A stretch of DNA of 10,768 nucleotides from Clostridiales bacterium (GTDB lineage Bacteria > Bacillota > Clostridia > Lachnospirales > Lachnospiraceae), in contig JAHZAT010000090.1 of the NCBI GenBank assembly GCA_019423795.1, positions 1 to 10,768 on the forward strand, written 5' to 3'. Of this stretch, positions 1-5,765 are shown one piece after another. Under the pieces are notes generated by a model. That model ran no database searches and was not told the DNA's origin. It worked only from the letters and a program-made list of their open reading frames with translations. The position numbers and the translations under genes were made by a program. Within the stretch, counting starts at the first letter, position 1; each line of letters opens with the position of its first letter.

Positions 1-188
1 GGAAAGCTGATAAATCCAAGCTTTCTTGTGCAATTTTAATAAAAATATACAGAGAAGTTGTATAGACATTAATGACCACGTTGGACAAGGTTTGCGGGAT
101 ATCTGAAAGTGTTTGAGACAGCAGAATATAAGGTTATGAGGGTAATAATTGTGGATCAGTTCCCGGACAATTCATGTAGACACGATAG

Positions 189-202
189 TCTTGATATCAA
201 GA
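189..202. repeat. 14-bp perfect palindrome
   Basis: tcttgatatcaaga reads the same on both strands with no spacer. This suits a dimeric regulator site or the apex of a hairpin, but no gene start lies close by, so its role is unknown. Confidence 0.4.
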
Positions 203-320
203 AAAGATAAATAAGAGATAGAAAGTGGCGTATTTTCGGGATTTTTCGGAAGTTTGTATTAGAAGCCTAACTCCAGAAATAGCTCGGTTATTTTATATGA
301 AAACATATTTATTGCGAAAA

Positions 321-384
321 TGAGTGTCAGGTTGTGACCTCGGATTAGATAACGCAAATTGAGTGAGTGGATTAGATGTCAGGT
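321..384. repeat. Short interspersed direct repeats
   Basis: Three motifs occur twice in 64 bases: tgagtg (321-326 and 360-365), ggattagat (342-350 and 369-377) and tgtcaggt (325-332 and 377-384). A small hairpin, aggt-tgtg-acct, lies at 329-340. The motifs could be binding sites, a decayed duplication, or loops of an element RNA upstream of the transposase. Confidence 0.35.
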
Positions 385-459
385 GTTTTTTAGTAAAATT
401 TGGCAACTCGATACTAATGGCATTTTGGAAAAGTAGAATAGATATTAAGGAAGCTCCTG

Positions 460-465
460 TATAAT
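460..465 (+). promoter_or_regulatory. Perfect -10 box without a recognisable -35
   Basis: TATAAT is an exact sigma-70 type -10 hexamer, but nothing close to TTGACA lies 16-18 bases upstream. In the IS110 family, joining of the right and left ends in the circular intermediate can place a -35 from one end beside a -10 from the other. An isolated -10 near the left end fits that arrangement; this is inference. Confidence 0.35.
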
Positions 466-478
466 AAAAATGTGGATG

Positions 479-508
479 TTGAAAATTGAAAATACCTCAG
501 ATTACAAT
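479..508 (+). promoter_or_regulatory. Candidate promoter for the IS110 transposase
   Basis: TTGAAA (479-484) and TACAAT (503-508) are separated by 18 bases. Transcription would start near 515 and give a leader of about 50 bases before the ATG at 564. Confidence 0.4.
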
Positions 509-563
509 AAGACTACTGACTGGCAGGTTAGTAAAAATCTTATTATACAGAGAGGTATCTATA

Positions 564-1856
564 ATGAAGTCTAACACACAGAACGCAAAAATTGAAGCTA
601 TTACAGAAAAAACTTTGGTACTCGGAATTGATGTCGGAAGTGAAACGCACTATGCCAGAGCTTTTGATTACAGAGGAATCGAGTATTCAAAGAAGCCATT
701 TAAGTTTAGTAACACAGAGGCTGGATTTGTGACATTTAAGGAATGGATCCTGGACCTCAAAGAAAGGCATGAGAAGGATAAGGTGGTTCCAGGTATGGAA
801 CCGACCGGGCATTACTGGTTCAATCTTGGAAAGTTTCTACAGGATAATGAAATGAAACCGGTTCTTGTAAATCCTCACCATGTGAAAAAATCAAAAGAAC
901 TCGACGACAACAATCCAACTAAAAATGACCGTAAGGATCCGAAAGTTATAGCAGGATTAGTTAGAGAGGGACGTTACATGATCCCATACCTGCCGGATGG
1001 TGTTTATGCTGATCTTAGAACAGCATCAAACATAAGATTCCAGTTACAGGCGGAACTTACAAGAATTCAAAACAGGATCAGTCGTTGGTTCAATATATAT
1101 TTTCCTGAATATAAGACGGTATACGGAAAGCCGGATGCCAAGAGCGGAATGCTAATCCTTAAAGCAGCACCACTCCCTGAAGATATCTTGACGTTAGGTA
1201 TCGATGGAGTGAACCAGATCTGGCGAGATGCGAAGTTAAGAGCAGTTGGAAAGGCGAGGGCGAAGACTCTGATAGAAGCTGCTGAGCACAGCATTGGAAG
1301 CAAAGAAGGTACGATGTCTGCAAGAATGGAAATCCGAATGCTTCTGGAGGACTATGAATCCAAAAATATGCGTCTACAGGAAGTTATGGTTCTAATTGAA
1401 GAACTGGTAAAAGAGATTCCAATGGCTGAAAAGCTGTTAGAAATCAAAGGAGTGGGAATCAGGACAGTGTCAGGGTTCCTTGCAGAAGTAGGTGATATCA
1501 GCCGCTTTAACAATCCGAAGAAACTGCAGAAGCTTGCAGGATTGGCATTGGTTGAAAATAGTTCGGGAAAGCACAAGGGAAAGACAACAATAAGCAGACG
1601 AGGCCGAAAGAGACTCAGATACCTGCTTTTTGAGGTTGCAATGTCGCTTGTGGCGAAGAACCCGGAGTTCAGGGAGCTCCATAATTATTACACAACCAGA
1701 AGGCTGAATCCATTGAAGAAAATGCAGTCACTTATGGCAATTGCAGCCAAGCTGATACGAGTCTTTTATGCGATGCTGACCAAAGGTGTGGATTATGATC
1801 CGAAAAAGATGATCAGTGACATCAAGAGACCGACAGTTTATCTACAGGCTGCGTAA
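564..1856 (+). CDS. IS110-family DEDD transposase (bridge recombinase)
   Basis: This recombinase catalyses excision and insertion of its IS element. It has the two domains of the family. The N-terminal RuvC-like DEDD domain has D23 in LGIDVGSETHYA, E79 in GMEPTGHYW, and D122 and D125 in KNDRKDPK. The C-terminal Transposase_20 domain (about 290-400) has the helix-hairpin-helix-like KGVGIRTVSGFLAEVG, and the SSGKHKGKTTISRRGRKRLR stretch with the likely nucleophile S333 or S334. A coiled linker (about 250-290) joins them. I start it at ATG 564 (430 aa), 8 bases after an AGAGG site at 551-555; a TTG at 486 would add 26 residues that do not look like the family and has no ribosome site. All four acidic residues and the serine are present and the frame is intact, so the enzyme is probably active. 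In this family, target choice is directed by an element-encoded bridge RNA. Confidence 0.93.
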   Translation: MKSNTQNAKIEAITEKTLVLGIDVGSETHYARAFDYRGIEYSKKPFKFSNTEAGFVTFKEWILDLKERHEKDKVVPGMEPTGHYWFNLGKFLQDNEMKPVLVNPHHVKKSKELDDNNPTKNDRKDPKVIAGLVREGRYMIPYLPDGVYADLRTASNIRFQLQAELTRIQNRISRWFNIYFPEYKTVYGKPDAKSGMLILKAAPLPEDILTLGIDGVNQIWRDAKLRAVGKARAKTLIEAAEHSIGSKEGTMSARMEIRMLLEDYESKNMRLQEVMVLIEELVKEIPMAEKLLEIKGVGIRTVSGFLAEVGDISRFNNPKKLQKLAGLALVENSSGKHKGKTTISRRGRKRLRYLLFEVAMSLVAKNPEFRELHNYYTTRRLNPLKKMQSLMAIAAKLIRVFYAMLTKGVDYDPKKMISDIKRPTVYLQAA

Positions 1857-1869
1857 GAAAGACAAGTAA

Positions 1870-2200
1870 CTATAATGGAGGCTGTCATGTGGACAGCCAC
1901 TGAATCAAGCAGAATGTAACAGATAACGTCCACTGATCACAGTGCTGGAACAGGAAGCGAGTCAGTAATCAATAATACAAAGAATGAGCCAGTAGTCGGC
2001 AGAAATCATCACCAAGGGGCATGACCCCGTAAAGGAGCATAGCTGACACCCTGGTTATGGGCAGGCAGGACGAAGGAAGTTAGGACCTCTGGAGACAGAG
2101 ATGATCCTGGTGGATATAGGAGGTTAGCTGCCATAGAGGGAAGGGTATACACAAGGCCAGTAAAGCGAAAATCAATGACGTTTTATTTTGTATACCATTC
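1870..2200 (+). ncRNA. Candidate structured RNA of the IS110 element (bridge-RNA-like)
   Basis: This segment lacks long frames, is richer in G+C than its surroundings and can form many helices. They are 1880-1886/1892-1898 (ggctgtc/gacagcc), 1931-1935/1940-1944 (cactg/cagtg), 2016-2019/2025-2028 (gggg/cccc), a two-part stem 2082-2085/2105-2108 plus 2087-2091/2096-2100, a longer-range stem 2041-2047/2123-2129 with one G-U pair that encloses the preceding one, and 2144-2150/2190-2196 (ggtatac/gtatacc). IS110-family elements carry a non-coding RNA with two internal loops that pair with target and donor DNA; in the IS1111 subgroup it lies 3' of the transposase. Position and structure fit, but I cannot assign the loops or the RNA ends. 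Confidence 0.45.
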
Positions 2201-2309
2201 AACCGCTATTTCAGTACCTGATACATCGAAATGCTCATAGCTGTGGCTTATTCACTGAGATAAGAAAGGTTGGAAAACCTTGAATTTTCAATAAAAAACA
2301 CTTGATTAT
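2201..2309. other. Gene-free right flank of the IS110 element
   Basis: This AT-rich stretch contains a 5-bp stem, cttat/ataag, at about 2247-2264, and a 6-bp stem aaggtt-ggaa-aacctt at 2266-2281 followed by A/T-rich sequence. The second hairpin lacks a proper T run, so I do not call it a terminator. The element's right end is probably within or just after this stretch. Confidence 0.35.
2280..2309 (+). promoter_or_regulatory. Weak candidate promoter for the AAA-TOPRIM gene
   Basis: TTGAAT (2280-2285) and GATTAT (2304-2309) are 18 bases apart, each four of six from consensus. A transcript would start near 2316, about 50 bases before the ATG at 2367. If the insertion sequence ends nearby, the element may supply part of this promoter. 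Confidence 0.25.
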
Positions 2310-2314
2310 ATGAG

Positions 2315-2338
2315 GAGGTCCTTGAGACTTAAAAAATC
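2315..2338 (+). repeat. Left copy of a diverged direct repeat flanking the AAA-TOPRIM gene
   Basis: aggtccttgagac followed by ttaaaaaatc resembles 4456-4480 (aggtccctgagac, then attaagaaatc). Roughly 22 of 25 positions match with one single-base gap. The two copies bracket the AAA-TOPRIM gene closely and may be the trace of an insertion or of a duplicated target gene fragment. Confidence 0.4.
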
Positions 2339-2366
2339 ACGAAAATTAAAGATAGGGAGAGAAAAT

Positions 2367-4370
2367 ATGTACATAAGAGAAATTATTGATGAAAATATTG
2401 GTCCTATAAACAATATAAATATTTCATTTCCATTCAATAATGATGGAACGCCGAAGCCACTATTAATTGTAGGGGAAAATGGCAGCGGAAAATCAACACT
2501 TTTATCGAATATTACAGATGCTTTTTATGAGATGGCTGGCAAAGGTTTCGATAATGCTTTACAAATGACTGAAAATGGTGGCCATCAATATTATAAAGCA
2601 ATTAGTCCATCACAAATTAGCATAGGAAATGTATATATGTATTCATATATATTGTTTGAAGATGAAGAACCGATAAATTATATTTTTAAATCAGGTACAT
2701 TATCTACGGATGATTTTAAGAAACTAAGTGGGGTTATATTAAATAATACTATTTCATGGAAAGAGAATGAAAATTATAAAAATATAGATATTGATTCGAA
2801 AAAAAGTGAAGATATTTATACGAAAGATGTAATATGTTTTTTTGGTCCAGATCGTTATGAAAAACCAAACTGGATGGGAAAAAAATATTATGAATCCTCA
2901 GAAGATAAACATTTTTCAATAAATAAAAATTTTTCACGACAATTACAAAACCCTATTGTTGCGAAGGATGTTACATCTACGAATTTACAATGGTTAATGG
3001 ATGTAATTGCTGATTCAAGAGCAGATATTGATGGAACTATTGGAAACCTGCGAATATCACATATTTCGGTTGATAATTTATTATTATTAAGTACAGCAAG
3101 AAAAAATTTAGAAATAATCATGAGCAAGATATTAGGAAAAGAGGTTTATTTTGGATTAAATTTAAGAAATCAAGGTGACTCTCGATTTAATATAAGATTA
3201 AAAGCAGATAATTCTATACTTATACCAACACTAGATTCGCTTTCTACAGGACAAATAGCTCTTTTTAATATGTTTTCTACAATTGTAAGATATGCTGATA
3301 GAAATGATTTGAATAAAAGTATCCATTTAGAAAATATAACAGGAATTGTTATTATAGATGAAATAGAACTTCATTTACATACATCTTTACAAAAAGAAGT
3401 CTTGCCTGAATTAATAAAACTTTTCCCCAAAGTGCAATTTGTTATTACAACACATTCTCCTTTATTTTTACTTGGAATGGAAAATTTGTTTGGTTCTGAA
3501 TATTATGAAATATATCAAATGCCAACAGCTACAAAAATAAATGTTGAGAGTTTTGCTGAATTTCAAAAAGCATATGATTATTTTAAGGAAACACAAATAT
3601 ATCAAAGAGAAGTGAAAGAGGCTATAGACAATGATAAATCAAAAGCATTGATTATTACAGAAGGAACAACAGATTGGAAACATATGCTTGCAGCTTATCA
3701 AAAGTTGAGAAATATGGAAATATATTCGGAAATATTCAATAATATGGAATTTGAATTTTTGAAATACGAACCTAAAAATACTGGAGTTGATACCGAATTA
3801 AAATTAGAGATGGGATGTTCACAATTGTGTGCGATGTGTGAAAATTATGCTAAATTAAAACAACCTAGAAAACTTATATTTGTAGCGGATAGAGATGATA
3901 AAAAAACTAATAATAAATTAGATAATGAAGAAATAGGATTTAAAGATTGGGGAAATAATGTATATTCTTTGATTTTACCATTACCTGAACATAGAAAAGA
4001 AACACCTTATATATGTATTGAACATTATTATAAAAATGAGGAAATAAAAACATCAATAGATATAGATGGTATTGAGAGAAGATTATATATGGGAAATGAA
4101 TTTGATAAAAATGGAATTAACTATAAAGATAATATTTTTTGTGAAAAAAGAAATGTTTGTGGCCCAGATAAAATAAATATTATTGAAGGGAGTAATGGAG
4201 AACGGGTTACTCAATTATCAAATTCGGCAGGTCCTAATTTAGCATTATCGAAAATGGAATTTGCTACAAAAATTCTTAACCAAGAAGTCCCTTTTGATAA
4301 ATTCGATTTTACTAGTTTTATTTTACTATTTAAAATAATAAAACAAATCTTAGATTTACCAATGAAATAG
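2367..4370 (+). CDS. Orphan AAA ATPase-TOPRIM protein, OLD-like, candidate phage defence
   Basis: A 667-aa protein joins an ABC/SMC-type ATPase to a TOPRIM domain. ATPase motifs are Walker A GENGSGKST (36-44), an LSTGQ signature (292-296), Walker B GIVIIDE (326-332) and an H-loop histidine in THSP (H363). The TOPRIM half follows: ALIITEGTTDWKHM with E432 and D436, then FVADRDD with D508, D510 and D511, matching the E...D...DxD metal site of OLD-type nucleases and of PARIS AriB-like proteins. The last 110 residues, with ICIEHYY near 549-555, I do not recognise. OLD-type proteins such as GajA usually act in DNA cleavage and antiphage defence. Here there is no adjacent UvrD-like GajB, reverse transcriptase or methylase, so it may work alone. 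I start it at ATG 2367 because AGGGAG lies 7 bases upstream; an ATG at 2310 lies over a GGAGG and would add 19 basic residues. Base composition is far more AT-rich than the IS110 or panF genes, with heavy ATA and AGA use, suggesting transfer. Confidence 0.8.
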   Translation: MYIREIIDENIGPINNINISFPFNNDGTPKPLLIVGENGSGKSTLLSNITDAFYEMAGKGFDNALQMTENGGHQYYKAISPSQISIGNVYMYSYILFEDEEPINYIFKSGTLSTDDFKKLSGVILNNTISWKENENYKNIDIDSKKSEDIYTKDVICFFGPDRYEKPNWMGKKYYESSEDKHFSINKNFSRQLQNPIVAKDVTSTNLQWLMDVIADSRADIDGTIGNLRISHISVDNLLLLSTARKNLEIIMSKILGKEVYFGLNLRNQGDSRFNIRLKADNSILIPTLDSLSTGQIALFNMFSTIVRYADRNDLNKSIHLENITGIVIIDEIELHLHTSLQKEVLPELIKLFPKVQFVITTHSPLFLLGMENLFGSEYYEIYQMPTATKINVESFAEFQKAYDYFKETQIYQREVKEAIDNDKSKALIITEGTTDWKHMLAAYQKLRNMEIYSEIFNNMEFEFLKYEPKNTGVDTELKLEMGCSQLCAMCENYAKLKQPRKLIFVADRDDKKTNNKLDNEEIGFKDWGNNVYSLILPLPEHRKETPYICIEHYYKNEEIKTSIDIDGIERRLYMGNEFDKNGINYKDNIFCEKRNVCGPDKINIIEGSNGERVTQLSNSAGPNLALSKMEFATKILNQEVPFDKFDFTSFILLFKIIKQILDLPMK

Positions 4371-4439
4371 AAAAAATTTAAATCAAGAGTTTTTAGGTTT
4401 AAACAAAGTATCCATACATTTAAGCTAAAGAAGGCAGGC

Positions 4440-4517
4440 ATGGTAAAAGGTATTAAGGTCCCTGAGACATTAAGAAATCTTGATTGGAGGGCGTACTTAA
4501 GGTACCGTAGCACTTAA
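4440..4517 (+). other. Gene-tail-like fragment after the AAA-TOPRIM gene
   Basis: A 25-residue frame (MVKGIKVPETLRNLDWRAYL, then RYRST) lies here. The same frame is open back to the TAG that ends the AAA-TOPRIM gene, so 48 codons follow that stop without another. The peptide looks more protein-like than random AT-rich sequence, but it has no good ribosome site and I recognise no family. It contains the right copy of the direct repeat, so it may be the remains of a gene disrupted by the AAA-TOPRIM cassette. A cttaag pair at about 4497-4516 could form a 6-bp hairpin at its end. Confidence 0.25.
4456..4480 (+). repeat. Right copy of the diverged direct repeat
   Basis: aggtccctgagac followed by attaagaaatc matches 2315-2338 with two substitutions and one single-base gap. 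In this copy the frame reads KVPETLRN; in the left copy the equivalent frame reads EVLET and then stops, as if the left copy were a decayed duplicate of the same coding piece. Confidence 0.4.
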
Positions 4518-4609
4518 GAAATCAGTTTACAAAGTAAAATGATAAATTAATTAGAATTAACCAGAAAATTCAAACAAAATAATCATTTAAATTATAGCCT
4601 TCATAAAAA
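4518..4609. other. AT-rich spacer, nothing recognised
   Basis: This stretch is almost entirely A and T with no supported frame or stable hairpin. With the fragment before it and the repeat and terminator after it, it completes the gene-free interval between 4371 and 4740. Confidence 0.4.
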
Positions 4610-4645
4610 AATAAGCAGAAAAGTCATAATAAGCAGAAAAGTCAT
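4610..4645 (+). repeat. 18-bp tandem repeat, two exact copies
   Basis: The unit aataagcagaaaagtcat occurs at 4610-4627 and again at 4628-4645 without a spacer. The second copy supplies part of the left arm of the terminator hairpin, so the repeat appears to be a local duplication of that arm. Confidence 0.85.
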
Positions 4646-4668
4646 TGTAATATTTACAGTGGCTTTTT
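4637..4668 (+). terminator. Intrinsic terminator upstream of the 4741 gene block
   Basis: Positions 4637-4650 pair along all 14 bases with 4654-4667, including two G-U pairs, closing a three-base loop. The right arm ends in a T run (4664-4668). It would stop plus-strand transcripts arriving from the AAA-TOPRIM gene and insulate the next block. Confidence 0.7.
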
Positions 4669-4670
4669 CA

Positions 4671-4699
4671 TTGTGGTAGAAATTTAATTGTGATAAAAT
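4671..4699 (+). promoter_or_regulatory. Candidate promoter for the 4741-5657 block
   Basis: TTGTGG (4671-4676) and TAAAAT (4694-4699) are 17 bases apart, immediately after the terminator. Transcription would begin near 4706, about 35 bases before the ATG at 4741, which has AAGGAG at 4726-4731. Confidence 0.45.
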
Positions 4700-4740
4700 A
4701 TCATAAAGATGAACTGCACAGAAGTAAGGAGTGAAAGAAT

Positions 4741-4955
4741 ATGATGTATCCAGATGGAAAAGTAAAGGTATATATTGAAACACCAGATGAAACAGGTGGA
4801 TTTCATGATGCTATTTGCTGGTTACCAGATTATACATGGGAAGTTCACGGATATTCAGAGTCATGATGTATTTTAAACAACTTATTCGAGATAATGCACA
4901 CTTAATTATAGAATTTTCTCAAGAAGGAGGGATTCTGAATGCCGCAAATATTTAG
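4741..4955 (+). pseudogene. Small conserved-looking gene split by a one-base frameshift
   Basis: Two tiny frames join end to end. The first (4741-4866, 41 aa) begins MMYPDGKVKVYIETPDETGG, has a good AAGGAG site 9 bases upstream, and stops at TGA. The second (4863-4955) starts at an ATG overlapping that stop and reads MMYFKQLIRDNAHLIIEFSQ, ending NAANI. One extra base just before position 4863 would fuse them into a single protein of about 71 residues with even composition throughout. I therefore read it as one gene that has lost a base, although two translationally coupled peptides are possible because of the ATGA overlap. Its end overlaps the next gene by 17 bases, as in a compact operon. 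I recognise no family. If relatives show the same break, it is two genes; if they are fused, this copy is broken or mis-sequenced. Confidence 0.55.
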
Positions 4956-5163
4956 AGTTGGGCCGATAGCATTTATTTTTGGTCGTATTTTCAAAAATGA
5001 TCGACGACATCCAGGTGTACTAGTAGAAGTAAGGAAAACAACAGCTGTCGATATAATTTGGAATATGATAAAACTAAAAGTAATCTCAAAAGATGATTTA
5101 AATGATTTTTTAGACGAATTAAAACAAGAAATGGAAAGGCGAACAGGAGCATTAGCAAAATGA
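4939..5163 (+). CDS. Small hypothetical protein with a DUF4160-like N-terminus
   Basis: A 74-aa cytoplasmic protein with an excellent start: AAGGAGG at 4924-4930 lies 8 bases before the ATG. The opening MPQIFRVGP is what DUF4160 proteins usually begin with, and NDRRHPGVLV (about 27-36) lines up loosely with their ND.RPPHVHV stretch, but the histidines of that motif are absent. The second half, from about residue 40 (helical, with KDDLNDFLDELKQEM), does not look like DUF4160. A shifted frame of the same DNA reads SIYFWS, a DUF4160-like string, so the gene may be a patched remnant that kept an open frame. DUF4160 genes often pair with another small gene in toxin-antitoxin-like arrangements; the split gene before it would be the partner. 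It overlaps the next gene by ATGA. Confidence 0.5.
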   Translation: MPQIFRVGPIAFIFGRIFKNDRRHPGVLVEVRKTTAVDIIWNMIKLKVISKDDLNDFLDELKQEMERRTGALAK

Positions 5164-5657
5164 ATAAAAATAGAAAAATTGTTTTAGATACCTTAAATGA
5201 ACAAAATATAGAATACGAAATGTTTGAGCATCAAGCTGTCTACACAGTGGATGAAATCGAAGACTCTGATCTGTGGAATCATGAAAATGGCATAGGAGCG
5301 AAAAATTTATTTTTAAGAGATGGTAGTGGAAAACACCATTTTCTTGTGATCATTCGAGAAGACAAGCAGGCAGATCTTAAGAAAGTAAGAGATGAGATTG
5401 GAAGTTCTAGACTTAGTTTTGCTTCAGCTGAGCGCTTAATGAAATATTTAAATATCGAACCAGGATCTGTTTCGCCATTAGGTATTTTGAATGATAAAGA
5501 ATGTGTGGTTCCAGTCTTTTTTGATGAAGATCTGAAAGAATACGAATATATTGCAGTACATCCAAATGATAATACAGCGACGATCTGGATGAAACTTACG
5601 GATCTTTTGGATGTTATAAAGATGCATGGAAATCAAGTGAATTTTATCAGTGTGTGA
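5160..5657 (+). CDS. ProXp-ala/PrdX-type Ala-tRNA(Pro) deacylase (YbaK-like fold)
   Basis: This 165-aa cytoplasmic enzyme belongs to the YbaK/ProRS-associated editing family. Members such as PrdX and ProXp-ala hydrolyse alanine mischarged onto tRNA(Pro), correcting errors of prolyl-tRNA synthetase. Visible family marks are YTVDEIE (28-34), the lysine K48 in GAKNLFLRD, HFLVII (60-65), the SSRLSFASAERL helix region (82-93), the PGSVSPLGILND loop (101-112) and HPNDNTATI (134-142). Length is normal for the free-standing form and the frame is intact. Its ATG overlaps the preceding stop (ATGA), with AGGAG 10 bases upstream inside the preceding gene, so translation is probably coupled. The link to the small upstream genes is positional; I know of no functional connection. 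The terminator at 5704 ends the block. Confidence 0.85.
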   Translation: MNKNRKIVLDTLNEQNIEYEMFEHQAVYTVDEIEDSDLWNHENGIGAKNLFLRDGSGKHHFLVIIREDKQADLKKVRDEIGSSRLSFASAERLMKYLNIEPGSVSPLGILNDKECVVPVFFDEDLKEYEYIAVHPNDNTATIWMKLTDLLDVIKMHGNQVNFISV

Positions 5658-5703
5658 TAAATTTCATAGAAATCAAATAATAAAAGATGTAATATTAAAA
5701 TTC

Positions 5704-5746
5704 AAAGAGCCAGATGCTTATATGGTATATGCATCTGGCTCTTTTT
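5704..5746 (+). terminator. Strong intrinsic terminator after the deacylase gene
   Basis: A perfect 14-bp stem (5704-5717 with 5731-5744) encloses a 13-base loop and ends in a run of T (5742-5746). It closes the 4741-5657 block. Read on the minus strand it is also a hairpin, but with a poorer T run, so it would be a weaker stop for the YitT remnant. Confidence 0.88.
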
Positions 5747-5765
5747 CAGACCTTCTATTTAACTT

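Larger units (their letters stand above)
1..563. other. Gene-free leader region left of the IS110 transposase
   Basis: I find no convincing gene here. The stretch is AT-rich and holds several small structures: a 7-bp stem at 2-8/19-25, a 14-bp perfect palindrome at 189-202, a 6-bp stem at 277-282/288-293, and repeated short motifs between 321 and 384. The right part (about 440-563) is probably the left end of the IS110 element and carries its promoter. The rest is flanking DNA or a longer left end; the sequence does not settle which. A minus-strand frame is open from about 138 to the window edge, but I recognise nothing in it. Confidence 0.5.
440..2280 (+). mobile_element. IS110-family insertion sequence, boundaries approximate
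   Basis: The element is identified by its DEDD recombinase at 564-1856. IS110-family elements lack classical terminal inverted repeats and leave little or no target duplication, so the ends cannot be fixed from one copy. I place the left end near a TATAAT box without a -35 (460-465), and the right end beyond the structured region, near the hairpin at 2266-2281. A weak inverted match, ttgaaaatt at 479-487 against aattttcaa at 2283-2291, may be a subterminal repeat but is AT-rich and could be chance. The long, GC-richer, hairpin-rich 3' segment resembles the IS1111 subgroup, whose guide RNA lies in the right end. Confidence 0.55.

Noticed and set aside
1..138. Open minus-strand frame running off the left edge
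   Set aside because: About 46 codons without a stop, but no start, ribosome site or recognisable family; such a run occurs by chance.
486..563. 26-residue N-terminal extension of the IS110 transposase from a TTG codon
   Set aside because: No ribosome site, poor match to the family, and it overlaps the likely promoter; ATG 564 has AGAGG at the right distance.
2266..2281. Hairpin aaggtt-ggaa-aacctt as a terminator for the IS110 element
   Set aside because: The stem is only 6 bp and is followed by mixed A/T sequence without a proper T run.
2310..2366. Upstream ATG start for the AAA-TOPRIM gene
   Set aside because: It has no ribosome site in front and overlaps a GGAGG; the added 19 residues are basic and unlike the ATPase family start.
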